DNA from: Sphingobacteriales bacterium
Lineage (GTDB): Bacteria > Bacteroidota > Bacteroidia > Chitinophagales > UBA2359
Direction of reading: 5' to 3'
DNA length: 64,000 bases
NCBI GenBank assembly: GCA_016718845.1
Contig: JADKCK010000007.1
Location: 62,001 to 126,000, forward strand
In this document: positions 1-8,400 of the stretch, piece after piece
Position numbering within the stretch: position 1 is the stretch's first letter
Layout of the letters: every line of letters begins with the position of its first letter
Notes under the pieces: generated by a model
Database searches by the model: none
Told to the model about the DNA's origin: nothing
The model's input: only the letters and a program-made list of their open reading frames with translations
Made by a program: the position numbers and the translations under genes

Positions 1-150
1 GAAACTTTTATTAACGGTGCAAATGTTTATATCAACAAACCAAATAGTTTTGATGGTATTAAACAAGCATTAAATACAGTAGTACTAAACACCAATGTAT
101 ATCAATCACCACCTTTTAATATAGCAAATTTTTTGCTTAGGATTAATTAA
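1..150 (+). CDS. Response regulator receiver domain, C-terminal end (partial)
   Basis: Frame 1 is open from the window edge to a TAA at 148-150 and encodes 49 residues. It contains GANVYINKP followed by a helix (FDGIKQALNTVV), which matches the beta5-alpha5 end of CheY-like receiver domains, where the Lys of the KP pair contacts the phosphorylated Asp. The protein stops about 25 residues after this motif, so the domain is at the C-terminus, as in single-domain regulators. The phosphorylated Asp and any upstream domain lie outside the window. The receiver assignment rests on this short stretch only. Confidence 0.7.
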   Translation, partial: ETFINGANVYINKPNSFDGIKQALNTVVLNTNVYQSPPFNIANFLLRIN

Positions 151-163
151 GTATACAAAAAAT

Positions 164-706
164 ATGAAAAAAATTATTTATGCGCTGATATTAGCGCTGG
201 TTGTGGTAAGCGGACTGGTATTTGCAAATCGTGAAATTAAAAATGAAACTTCTAAAAAACCAGCCCCAAAGCCACTCTCTGCTGCTGAAATGAAAGCCGA
301 ATTGAAAAAATGGGAGGCTACCCCTGATGGTATAGAGTTCAAAAAATGGGAAGCGTCTCCCGAAGGTAAAAAAGTGCTTGCCGATGCTGCTAAAATAAAT
401 AACCAGATAAGTGCTTCTACCAATATGGAGGCTGTTGTAACCTCTCTTTCTCTTCCGCTAGGCTCACGATTAGGTTTCGGAGTGATGGTCAGGATTAATG
501 GCGACGATTATATTCTTAGTTTTGGGCCGGAAAAGTCTAATGAATTTCAGCAATTGCATAGCCTGAAAGTTAACGACAAAATAATTATTAGAAGCCATAG
601 CGTATCGTACGCACCCAAGTATTCATATCCAATAGTAGCCGGCGACTATGTAGAACGAGATAGTAAAATAATTTATAAACGTGCACCTCGCAAAGGCGGT
701 TGCTAA
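164..706 (+). CDS. Hypothetical membrane-anchored or secreted protein, 180 aa
   Basis: Starts 14 bases after the response-regulator stop, so the two may be co-transcribed. Residues 1-21 are a signal peptide or N-terminal anchor (MKKIIYALILALVVVSGLVF). A basic, proline-containing linker follows, then a duplicated short motif (KKWEATPDG and KKWEASPEG, about residues 48-70). The C-terminal half (about 85-170) is rich in alternating hydrophobic residues and could be a small beta-barrel such as an OB fold; this is inference. I do not recognise the family. The stop follows a GGC end, and no terminator is visible directly after it. Confidence 0.6.
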   Translation: MKKIIYALILALVVVSGLVFANREIKNETSKKPAPKPLSAAEMKAELKKWEATPDGIEFKKWEASPEGKKVLADAAKINNQISASTNMEAVVTSLSLPLGSRLGFGVMVRINGDDYILSFGPEKSNEFQQLHSLKVNDKIIIRSHSVSYAPKYSYPIVAGDYVERDSKIIYKRAPRKGGC

Positions 707-970
707 GTAAATAAATTATGAAATACATTCACATATATACTTTATTGACCATCACGGATTTTAAAAGTAAAGAGGGAGATAATTAGCTACTGCATGAGAA
801 GCGAGAAAAAACAACGAACCGCTAACATGGGGTTTTGCAACAGTGGGGCTGGACGGAAGAACCATCAAGAGGTATACGCAATTCAGCTTCAGTTCAAGCC
901 TCATGGAATTCTATTTCCCCACCTTCGAAACCCAAAACATTTCTTCTCCATGCTAAGTATCCAACAACAT

Positions 971-1002
971 AAAACGCCCTACCAATCATGGTAGGGCGTT
1001 TT
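971..1002. terminator. Strong Rho-independent terminator
   Basis: Perfect 14-bp stem (aaaacgccctacca / tggtagggcgtttt) with a 4-base loop, followed on the + strand by a run of T to 1006. It would end + strand transcription from the 164-706 gene. The stem begins with AAAA, so it could also act weakly on the other strand. Confidence 0.85.
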
Positions 1003-1049
1003 TTTTAGCCTAATTCGCGGCTTCGGAGAAAAACAAATTGATTTCAAAC

Positions 1050-1182
1050 AATCGCCATCAGGAGTTATCAGCGCTATTAAAACCAATTCCATCTAAAATA
1101 ACTTTTTCCTGTATCGCTAAATAAAAATCCATCTTCATCCGTATCCTAAATAACGCTACAATAGCGTAATGCGTAACATAAG
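1050..1182. repeat. Partial MITE-B copy
   Basis: About 130 bp alignable by eye with 3270-3402 (shared segments include ctaaaataa, ctgtatc and aaataaaaatc) and, inverted, with the left part of 57673-58019 (shared aaataacgct). Its right end (1169-1182, atgcgtaacataag) matches 12 of 14 positions of the terminal repeat seen in intact elements. A left terminal repeat was not found, so this copy appears truncated or rearranged. Confidence 0.6.
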
Positions 1183-1206
1183 TTACTCATTCGTAATGTG
1201 TAAAAA

Positions 1207-2115
1207 CTAATCTGCCTTCACCATTTTAAGGTTTGCAATTACTTTGTGGTTACTCGACAATTGCACGTAATAAACACCTGTTGGTAATTGATTGGTAAAT
1301 ATGGTTAAGGTTTCGGCAGGATTTGGCTCTGTCCATTGTTGTATGGTTTGCCCCAACAAATTGCTAATTTGCACTTGCACCTCGCTAAAAGTATCACCTA
1401 AGTTCACCGTTAGTGCATCGTTAACAGGGTTTGGGTAAAACGATACTTGTTTGTTGTTTATCGTTTCGTTACCCAAAGCTTCTTGGGGTATTTGTGGCAT
1501 GTCGTTGCACCCTATATCCCAAAGTTGCGTGTCCCACAATACCTGATTTTTAGATTGATGGCAAATAAGCGAAGAATAATAAAAAGGTAAAGCATAATCA
1601 AAGGTACTCAACGAATCGCAACCAACGCCTTCTATCCAGTTGTAGTGAACTGGCTCCAAATCTGGCTCAAACGGCGATACATACGCTAAGTTAATACGTC
1701 GTCGCCACGAGCCATCTTGCAATTGTACTTGGTCTATGGCAGTTACGGTTTGCGGTATAGTATAGTTTAAATCTTGGTAGATAAATACATCGCCTACCGA
1801 CAACGAAAAATCGTAAATCATCCGCTCGGTTTGTGTATAAATATCGTACACAAAAACCTGTTTTTCTGCCAAATCTTCGCGGGCATAAAAGTAATCATAT
1901 CCTCCCCAATCCGATTCGGATTTAATTTTTTTGTAACTTGTTGTACCAATAAGTGTATCTTGGTCGGTAACACTTTGGATACTTATCCACATGCCACAAC
2001 CCATATAGGCTGCTTTCCAACTATTGTTGGCATTTAGTAAAGGTACATAACTGTTTTGTGCCACTAGTGTAGTACAGCAAAACAAACATACTAAAAGCAT
2101 TGTTAATCGTTTCAT
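1207..2115 (-). CDS. T9SS type A sorting-domain secreted protein, 302 aa
   Basis: A signal peptide (residues 1-20, ending TTLVAQ) directs Sec export. The last 80 or so residues form a type A T9SS C-terminal sorting domain: it starts with the typical FYPNPVND motif, continues through an ISNLLGQ-type strand and ends VYYVQLSSN...NLKMVKAD. Such domains carry cargo through the type IX pore for cell-surface attachment or release. The middle region (about 21-215) contains aromatic residues and several Cys but no family I recognise. An AraC-type regulator lies just upstream on the same strand. Confidence 0.85.
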   Translation of the reverse strand: MKRLTMLLVCLFCCTTLVAQNSYVPLLNANNSWKAAYMGCGMWISIQSVTDQDTLIGTTSYKKIKSESDWGGYDYFYAREDLAEKQVFVYDIYTQTERMIYDFSLSVGDVFIYQDLNYTIPQTVTAIDQVQLQDGSWRRRINLAYVSPFEPDLEPVHYNWIEGVGCDSLSTFDYALPFYYSSLICHQSKNQVLWDTQLWDIGCNDMPQIPQEALGNETINNKQVSFYPNPVNDALTVNLGDTFSEVQVQISNLLGQTIQQWTEPNPAETLTIFTNQLPTGVYYVQLSSNHKVIANLKMVKAD

Positions 2116-2210
2116 GTCTTTTGATTTTTAAAGGTTAACGAATTATAATGCAAAGGTACGCCCATCTATTATACTAGTAGCAGGACAATTGGTGGCAAGT
2201 TAGGTACTTT

Positions 2211-3065
2211 TCAACGAATTTCGGCGGCATTGCGGTAATCTATCGGCGAAACTTGCGTGCATTTCTTAAAAAAGCGCGAAAAATAGGCAGAATCCTCAAA
2301 ACCTAAGTCGTAGGCAATTTCTTTTATGCTTTGCGATGTATAGCACAATTGCCGTTTGGCTTCCAACAAAATCCGATTTTGTATGCACTGATGTGCCGTT
2401 AGTTCGGTTTCGCGTTTGCACAAATCGTTTAGGTAATTGGCAGATATGTGCAACTCGGCGGCATACTCGCTCAAACTCCAATTTTTATTGTAATGTTGTT
2501 CTACTAGTGCCATAAAACGCTGTACTACGGTTGGTGTTGTTGTATTTTTGGCATTATTGGTAGATAAATTTCGTTTGATGTAAACAAAAATCACCTGCAA
2601 ATACGAGCGTATAAGGTCAAACTTATCAGCTTCGGGGCTGTTGTGAGCAATGGTTATTTGCTCCACTAATTGTTTGATGGTATCAAAAGTAGCCGCATCA
2701 AAAAACACAATGGGTTGATAATTATTGTCGAAAAAAGGTAAATTTGTTAACGCTAACTCTTGAGCAGATGAAGGATACAAAAAATTGGTAGAAAACATTA
2801 AACTACAACCTGCTGCCTCGTCGGTGCGGTTAATTTGGTGAACTTGCGCCGAGCCAACTAAATGTACGCTTTGTGTTTTGATGGGATAGGTACAAAAATC
2901 TATTTCGTGTTCGCCTCCATCGTTAAAAATAAAAACAAGTTCGTTAAAGGCATGTCGGTGTGGCGTATGTATTACTTGGCGTTTGCCTCCCCAATGTAAT
3001 AGAGAGAAGAAAGAATTGTATTTTTGAGCAAGCTCGTCGGGTATTTTGTGTATTGGAATTTTCAT
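2211..3065 (-). CDS. AraC family transcriptional regulator, 284 aa
   Basis: N-terminal cupin-like ligand-binding half (roughly residues 15-150, with HTPHRHAFNE typical of AraC beta-barrels) and a C-terminal double helix-turn-helix (about 195-284). The second helix-turn-helix has the family signature IKEIAYDLGFEDSAYFSRFFKK. It is expected to bind DNA and respond to a small molecule. A MITE-B element begins 28 bp upstream of the start, within its promoter region. The first 28 or so residues have a close relative in a truncated fragment at 15267-15419. Confidence 0.9.
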   Translation of the reverse strand: MKIPIHKIPDELAQKYNSFFSLLHWGGKRQVIHTPHRHAFNELVFIFNDGGEHEIDFCTYPIKTQSVHLVGSAQVHQINRTDEAAGCSLMFSTNFLYPSSAQELALTNLPFFDNNYQPIVFFDAATFDTIKQLVEQITIAHNSPEADKFDLIRSYLQVIFVYIKRNLSTNNAKNTTTPTVVQRFMALVEQHYNKNWSLSEYAAELHISANYLNDLCKRETELTAHQCIQNRILLEAKRQLCYTSQSIKEIAYDLGFEDSAYFSRFFKKCTQVSPIDYRNAAEIR

Positions 3066-3092
3066 AAAAAATTTGCCAGTTTAAATAAGTAC

Positions 3093-3402
3093 CTCATGTT
3101 GTACACAAAAGGACACGAATTTTACGGATTGGGCACGGATTTTTAAAAAATTATTTAATATTTATGTAAAGCCCAAATCTAAACAAAAAGTCTATAATAA
3201 TGGCAATTTAAGATAATGACGGTGGTTTATTTGTTTGTTGAGCAATAGATTGTTCAATAAATAGCCTATTTTGCGGGTACTAGCAATAATAACGTATTGA
3301 AACCAATTAAATCTAAAATAAACTTGCCTGTATCACCAAATAAAAATCTATCTTATCCGTGTCTAATCCGTAACATCTGTGTCCTCTTGTGCGTAACATC
3401 AG
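3093..3402. repeat. MITE-B copy (310 bp) between AraC and SDR genes
   Basis: The left end (3093, ctcatgttgtacacaaaagg) and the right end (to 3402, ending gcgtaacatcag) form imperfect terminal inverted repeats, 19 of 24 positions by eye. The flanks share a short AGTA core (taagtac / gcagtaa), a possible degenerate target duplication. The interior is AT-rich and has no ORF. Related copies lie at 1050-1182 and 57673-58019. Confidence 0.65.
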
Positions 3403-3432
3403 GCAGTAATTATGCGGCATTGTTTTACAATA

Positions 3433-4182
3433 TTACTTACTACCTATCAGCAGTCCGCCGTCCATGGTTACGTTAATACCTGTTACCCAGTCCGAGTTGT
3501 CGGCTAACAAAAAGGCAATCATGTTAGATACGTCTTCGGTTTCGCCAACGCCAAGGGGGTATTGTTTTTCGTATTTTTCCATTTCACCTTCGGGATTAGC
3601 GGCTTTGGTTTCGTAAAAAATGGGTGTTTTTACCAAAGCGGGCGAAATAACATTTGACCTAATTTTTAGGTTAGATAACTCTAAGGCTACCGTTCGGCTA
3701 AATGCTTCGAGGGCGGCTTTTGAGCTTACATACAAAGCCCCACCACGATATGGGTGCGAGGTAGATATAGACGAGATGAAAATAATAGAGCAACCACGGG
3801 CTAATTTTTTTAGGCGTGCGCACATAGAGGTAAGTAAGGCAGCCGATGTAAAATTGGCGCTCATTGCCTCGTCTATGTTGGCTCGGGTAATAAATTTTAT
3901 GGGGTGTGGGTAGATGATACCCGCACAATTAACCAAGCCATTAAGGGCAGGCAGGCTGCGCACAAGGGTTTCTATGTCGGCATCGTTTGTTAAGTCGCCT
4001 ATTGCCATGCTGTGTCCTTCGCCTTCTAGCATATCAAAGGTAGCCTGTAGGCGCTCAACGTTTCGCCCATGAATAACTAATTTGGCACCCAATTTACTAA
4101 GCATCACGGCGGCATCTTGTCCAATACCCGACGAGGCACCTGTAATAAGTACGTTTTTGTTTTCTAATGTAAGAAATTGCAT
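3433..4182 (-). CDS. SDR family NAD(P)-dependent oxidoreductase, 249 aa
   Basis: Classical short-chain dehydrogenase: nucleotide-binding TGASSGIG (residues 14-21), structural NCAG (85-88), catalytic Ser near 138 and the Tyr151-x3-Lys155 pair (YVSSK), then the PALVKTPI and GINVTMDGG elements of the family. Length is normal for classical SDRs. An Arg in the HGRNVE stretch (about residues 38-44) follows the second beta strand and favours NADP(H). Substrate cannot be inferred. It is the last gene of a minus-strand run; the toxin-antitoxin operon lies 17 bases upstream, but functional linkage is unlikely. Confidence 0.9.
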   Translation of the reverse strand: MQFLTLENKNVLITGASSGIGQDAAVMLSKLGAKLVIHGRNVERLQATFDMLEGEGHSMAIGDLTNDADIETLVRSLPALNGLVNCAGIIYPHPIKFITRANIDEAMSANFTSAALLTSMCARLKKLARGCSIIFISSISTSHPYRGGALYVSSKAALEAFSRTVALELSNLKIRSNVISPALVKTPIFYETKAANPEGEMEKYEKQYPLGVGETEDVSNMIAFLLADNSDWVTGINVTMDGGLLIGSK

Positions 4183-4199
4183 TGTTGGTTAGTTGTGTG

Positions 4200-4634
4200 T
4201 TATTGAGTATTTAATCCTTCTAAAAGCATAAGTTTTTCGAGCAATTTGTCTGCACATTTATTCAACTGAACATATTTTTTCAACACCACTGCTGTGGCTA
4301 ATTGAATGCTATCTAAAGTTCTCAACCCATCTGAACCATATTTAGAAAGCAACAGTTTTGCTGTTTCTATGACAGTATTATCTGTTGATACAAAGTGATA
4401 TTTACTGAAATCTTTTTCAAATGCCGTTAAAAGTTGCAACGCATGAATTTTATCTATTTCTTTTGTTCGTACTTTTTTCCAAACAGCAGATTCAAACTCT
4501 AATTTGGTTATTTCTGCTAAAAAAATAGTGCTTATTTTTTGTTTGTGAAAAATTTCTTCCATTTCGTTTGTCCCAGATTCGTAATGATAAAGACAAAAAA
4601 TAGATGATGTATCAATAAATAAATTTATACTCAT
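4200..4634 (-). CDS. PIN-domain toxin (VapC-like), 144 aa
   Basis: PIN-fold ribonuclease of the VapC type. Acidic metal-binding positions are visible: Asp8 in FIDTSS, a Glu in the EITKLEFES helix (46 or 48), Asp108 in LRTLDSIQLATA, and a probable fourth acid at Asp129 in CADKLL. Related toxins cut tRNA or rRNA when not held by the antitoxin. The ATG overlaps the end of the preceding antitoxin frame by 4 bases, typical translational coupling of a VapBC operon. Confidence 0.85.
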   Translation of the reverse strand: MSINLFIDTSSIFCLYHYESGTNEMEEIFHKQKISTIFLAEITKLEFESAVWKKVRTKEIDKIHALQLLTAFEKDFSKYHFVSTDNTVIETAKLLLSKYGSDGLRTLDSIQLATAVVLKKYVQLNKCADKLLEKLMLLEGLNTQ

Positions 4635-4861
4635 AGTTCTTTACGCCTTTCGTTAATGATTGTATCTGCAAACGAACCTGTATAGTTTTTAAGAACTTGC
4701 CGTGCTTCTTGAAACGAAAAATCGCTTAGTTGTAAAAAAATTTCGTCCGAAGTTTCAATGTCCTCGAGAAAAGTAATGATTACTTTAACTGGTTTTACAA
4801 CAGATAATGTTTGTTCAAAACTAACATATCCGTCTTTATAAGTACCTATTAGAGATAGCAT
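4631..4861 (-). CDS. Putative antitoxin of PIN toxin, 76 aa
   Basis: A small protein upstream of and overlapping the PIN toxin, with the size and layout of VapB-like antitoxins. The N-terminal half (MLSLIGTYKDGYVSFEQ) resembles the short swapped-strand DNA-binding type found in AbrB/VapB-like antitoxins. The C-terminal half (FSFQEARQVLKNYTGSF, then a charged end) would be the toxin-binding tail. The role is inferred from position more than from motif. The gene upstream ends 3 bases before its start, so three genes form one operon. Confidence 0.7.
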   Translation of the reverse strand: MLSLIGTYKDGYVSFEQTLSVVKPVKVIITFLEDIETSDEIFLQLSDFSFQEARQVLKNYTGSFADTIINERRKEL

Positions 4862-4863
4862 GA

Positions 4864-5205
4864 TTATATTTTTTCAAAATACCTTAATACTTGTTTTTTC
4901 AATAAATTTTCTTGCTCTTCCAGTCCTTTTTGGTCAAGGGGTAAGCTTTTTATGGGCGTGTAATGGGGCCAGCCATCGTCGTCGATGCCCGAAAACGAAA
5001 AATAGCCATCATCTGCCAATAATTTGCAAACGGCAATGTGCATCAGGTCTTGTTTTTCTTCTTTTGTGTAGGTTTTGCGCAATTGTCCAAGTTCTTGCAC
5101 GCCAATTAAAAACAAAATGCTTTGCAGGTCGGGTCGTCTGCCAAACTGTATGTGTAGGTCAATGAGCAGTTCGTTCCATTCGTGCTCAAGTAATTCGAGA
5201 GTCAT
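4864..5205 (-). CDS. Conserved Bacteroidota hypothetical protein, 113 aa
   Basis: The stop lies immediately before the antitoxin start, implying co-transcription with the toxin-antitoxin pair. The protein is mainly helical, with the motifs ILFLIGVQELGQ (about residues 30-41), KQDLMHIAVCKLL and DDDGWPHY. From memory, this resembles a short protein common in Bacteroidota genomes without assigned function; I cannot verify it. Nothing ties it mechanistically to the toxin system apart from the tight spacing. Confidence 0.7.
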   Translation of the reverse strand: MTLELLEHEWNELLIDLHIQFGRRPDLQSILFLIGVQELGQLRKTYTKEEKQDLMHIAVCKLLADDGYFSFSGIDDDGWPHYTPIKSLPLDQKGLEEQENLLKKQVLRYFEKI

Positions 5206-5456
5206 AAATTAGGTGGTGAAATGGTGAAGGAGTGAAGTGGTGATGTGGCGAAATTGTGATGTGGTGATGTGGCGATGTGGCGAAATTGGGGTATATGTAG
5301 AGACAAGACGCGCCTTGTCTCTACATACCCAATATATCAAACCACAATTTACAGCCGATAGCTTGTAGCCCAAAGCCAATAGCTTGTTGCCCAAAGCCTG
5401 TAGCCTCTTCCAAAAACTTGCAGCCCAAAAGCCAAAAGCCTGTAGCCAATAGCCAA
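5206..5456. repeat. Degenerate tandem repeats and an extragenic palindrome
   Basis: Three repeat types lie end to end. At 5215-5290 are short units built on gatgtggcgaaatt. At 5295-5326 is a palindrome (atgtagagacaag / cttgtctctacat, 13-bp arms, 6-base centre). At about 5350-5456 are degenerate units built on agccaatagcttgtagccc. No gene is credible here. The palindrome lies downstream of the 4.2-5.2 kb operon start and the 5457 gene stop. Confidence 0.75.
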
Positions 5457-8400
5457 TTAGTTTAATTTACCTGTAACGGTAACTGTTTTTTTGTACGATT
5501 TAGTTTTACCCGATACGTTAAATATATCTACCAATACCACATAAATGCCAATAGGTGCTTTGCGGTCGTTGTCTAGGGTTCCGTCCCATGTAAAAAAGCC
5601 GGTATCGGTGGTGGTTTCGTTGCGCACTAGTTGTTTTACGGCGCGTCCGCGCTCGTCGTAGATATTAATGGTAACTTGGTAGCCGGGTTGGTCAAAGTTG
5701 TAGCGTATTTCGGTAAAATAAGCGCTGCCTGTGCCATCGGGTGAAAAAACGGCGGGTTCTACGCTAATTTCGTCGGTTAAAGGTTGCCCTTCGTAAAATT
5801 GCGAGTTGCGTTGCCCTGGTGTGCTGTAACAGTTGGTAGCTGCCGCCGAATGCCAGTTGTTTTTGTTGTCGGAGGGGGCATTGGGGCTAACGCGCTCCAA
5901 AGATACGCCATTTTCGTCGTTTAACAAAGGATTGTGCCATTCTTTGTAATAATGTACTTTATCTAGTACCGTGCCGCCAAACAAATCGGTTAGGGCAACT
6001 ACGCCTTCGTCGTCTAGATACGAGGGTAATGTGCATTGTATGATGCCATTAAACGGTATGTCGGTGTTACATTGCCCATAGTAGGCACGTACAAAAGCGG
6101 GGTTTGGGGTAAAAGCCAAAAACTGGCTGGGCAATATCGAGTAACGCTCCGACACAAGAGGGCTAAGTTCTTGCAACGAATCTGGATTAATCTCTACATC
6201 TGCGTTAGCAAAAAACCAGCCTCCCAAATCTATTACTTTTGATGAGTTGTTGTACAATTCTACAAAATCGTAGCCGCCTGTCGAGGGGTTAAATAAAATT
6301 TCGTTTATGACCAAATCGCTTACATTGGGAGTGGTAGCAATGCCAAAATTAGCGGTGTTGTGCAATCCTACGGCATTACCTACACAATCGGTTTGGGCAT
6401 TTACGCTTAGTTCGTATAAAGTACCTTCTTGCAAGGGGTTACTTAGGCTTAGTACTACGCTAGTAAAATTAGGTGATAATACATTGGCATTTGTGGGTTG
6501 TGCTATGCCATTATTAATGGTAAAATTGCTGGTTGATGTAGTGCGGCTAAGTGGCTCGCTAAAAAATGCCTGAATGGTGGTTGGATTGATAACCTCTACG
6601 TGTACCAAGTCGGGCATTGTTTGGTCGGGGTTGCTGGCTTTTACCGAGTTTTGGGCATTGGGTGTGCCGCCAATGGTAGCCACCGATGCTCGCCAGTTTT
6701 CGGCACCTGTGCAGGGGTTGTTGGTGTCAATCATCTCCAATGTCCAGCCGCCTTGTGCTTTTATGGCATCGCGATACCAATCGGTGGTGTAATTTACTTG
6801 GTGTATGGTTTGGCTGTTGGCATCAGTTAGGGTTAGGTTGTCGCTGGTGGTGTTAGGCTCGGTAAAACCTATTACGCCCAAGGCATTAATACCATCGGCA
6901 GCAAAAGCGTCAACGTTGGTATTTGAGCATACAATAATATATTGGTCGGGGAACAAGATAAATGCGGGCAGATAAGTGGTGTCGGTGGCATCGCGCAATT
7001 GCCAATCTTTAAGGCTAATTACTTTGTTGCTGCGGTTGTATAGCTCCACAAATTTTTCGCGCACCAAAGCCAAATTAGGTAAGTCGTATTGTGTAGGTGG
7101 GTCGGGGTCGGCAAACACTTCGGTCATCAACACATCAAACACATCGGCAGGTTGTGGCACGGCAACTTGCGTGCTTAGGTTAGCTGCGGCATTGCCCAAA
7201 CAATCTTGTGCAACAGCCACGTTTATGGTGTAAATAGTACCTTGTACTAAATTGTTGTTCAACACCAACAAAAGGGTACCATTGCCCAAATCGGTTAGGC
7301 TGCTAATGGTAATGCCGTTATTGATACTAAAATTGATTAAAGCAGTACTTTGTGCGTTTAAATCTTCGTTAAACTGTATCGTTATGCTGTCGGTTGATAC
7401 CAAATTAGCGTTTAGCAACATCGGTGGTGTTGTATCGGTAGGTTGCAGATACACCGAATTTTGTGTGCCCGGCGTGCCGCCTGCTTGGTTAGTAGACGCT
7501 GCCCAATTTGATGCCCCTTGACAAGGTATCGTTGGGTTTATGCGCTCTAATGTCCAGCCACCATCGTCTTTGGTGGGGTCGTTGTACCAAGCAATGCTGT
7601 AACTTACTTGGTTAATAGGGGTTCCATCTTGGTCGGTTAGGGTTAAAGTTTTACCGCTGTTGGTAAGCGACGGAAACGAGCTAACACTAACTACCATAAT
7701 ACCGGGTATTGCCTGAAAAGCAGGCAAAGCCGTTGATGAACACAACACCACATAGCCATTAGCGGGCAAAATAGCACTGCCAATAGTAGCGCCCAAATCG
7801 GGGTAATCATCGCTTAGGTGCCAACCCGATATAGAAATAGGAAAATTGCGGGTGTTGTACAATTCCACAAATTCGTAGTTAGGCAAGCCTACAACAGGGT
7901 CGGGGTCGGGCAGTATTTCGTTTATCACCACATCGCCAGGGGCAGCGGGCAAAGGTATGGCAATTTGTGTGCTTAGGTTAGATGCGGCATTACCTAAACA
8001 ATCGGTTTGTTGGGCTATAGTTAAGGTATAGGTAGTGCCTTGCACCAAATCGGCATTTAGGGTTAAAACCACCACATTGCCTTGTGCCACTGCCGATAGC
8101 ACCAAAATGCCATTGCTTAAAGTGTAGTTAGTTGCATTGTTGGCAATAGATGCAGTAACATCTTCGCTAAAAGTTAACTCCACAATGTTGGCATTTACAA
8201 TATTGGTTGCTATTAAGGCGGGCGGTGTATTGTCGTTTATGGTACCAAACACCGAGTTTTGTGCGCCCGGCGTGCCGCCTGCGGTATTGCCCGATGCTGC
8301 CCAGTTAGCTGCACCGCCGCACGACACACTTGGGTCTATGCGTTCCAGTGTCCAGCCGCCGTCATCTTTTATGGGGTCGTTGTACCAGCTAATATCGTAA

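Larger units (their letters stand above)
707..1206. other. Intergenic region with terminator and repeat remnant
   Basis: No credible gene. A 66-codon ORF at 794-994 runs into the stem of the terminator at 971-1002 and has no recognisable features. The right part (about 1050-1182) is a degenerate copy of the MITE-B repeat described separately. Nothing else is recognisable. Confidence 0.5.

Noticed and set aside
794..994. 66-codon ORF on + strand
   Set aside because: Runs into a strong terminator stem, has no start context and no recognisable features.
5209..5394. 61-codon ORF
   Set aside because: Translation of tandem intergenic repeats.
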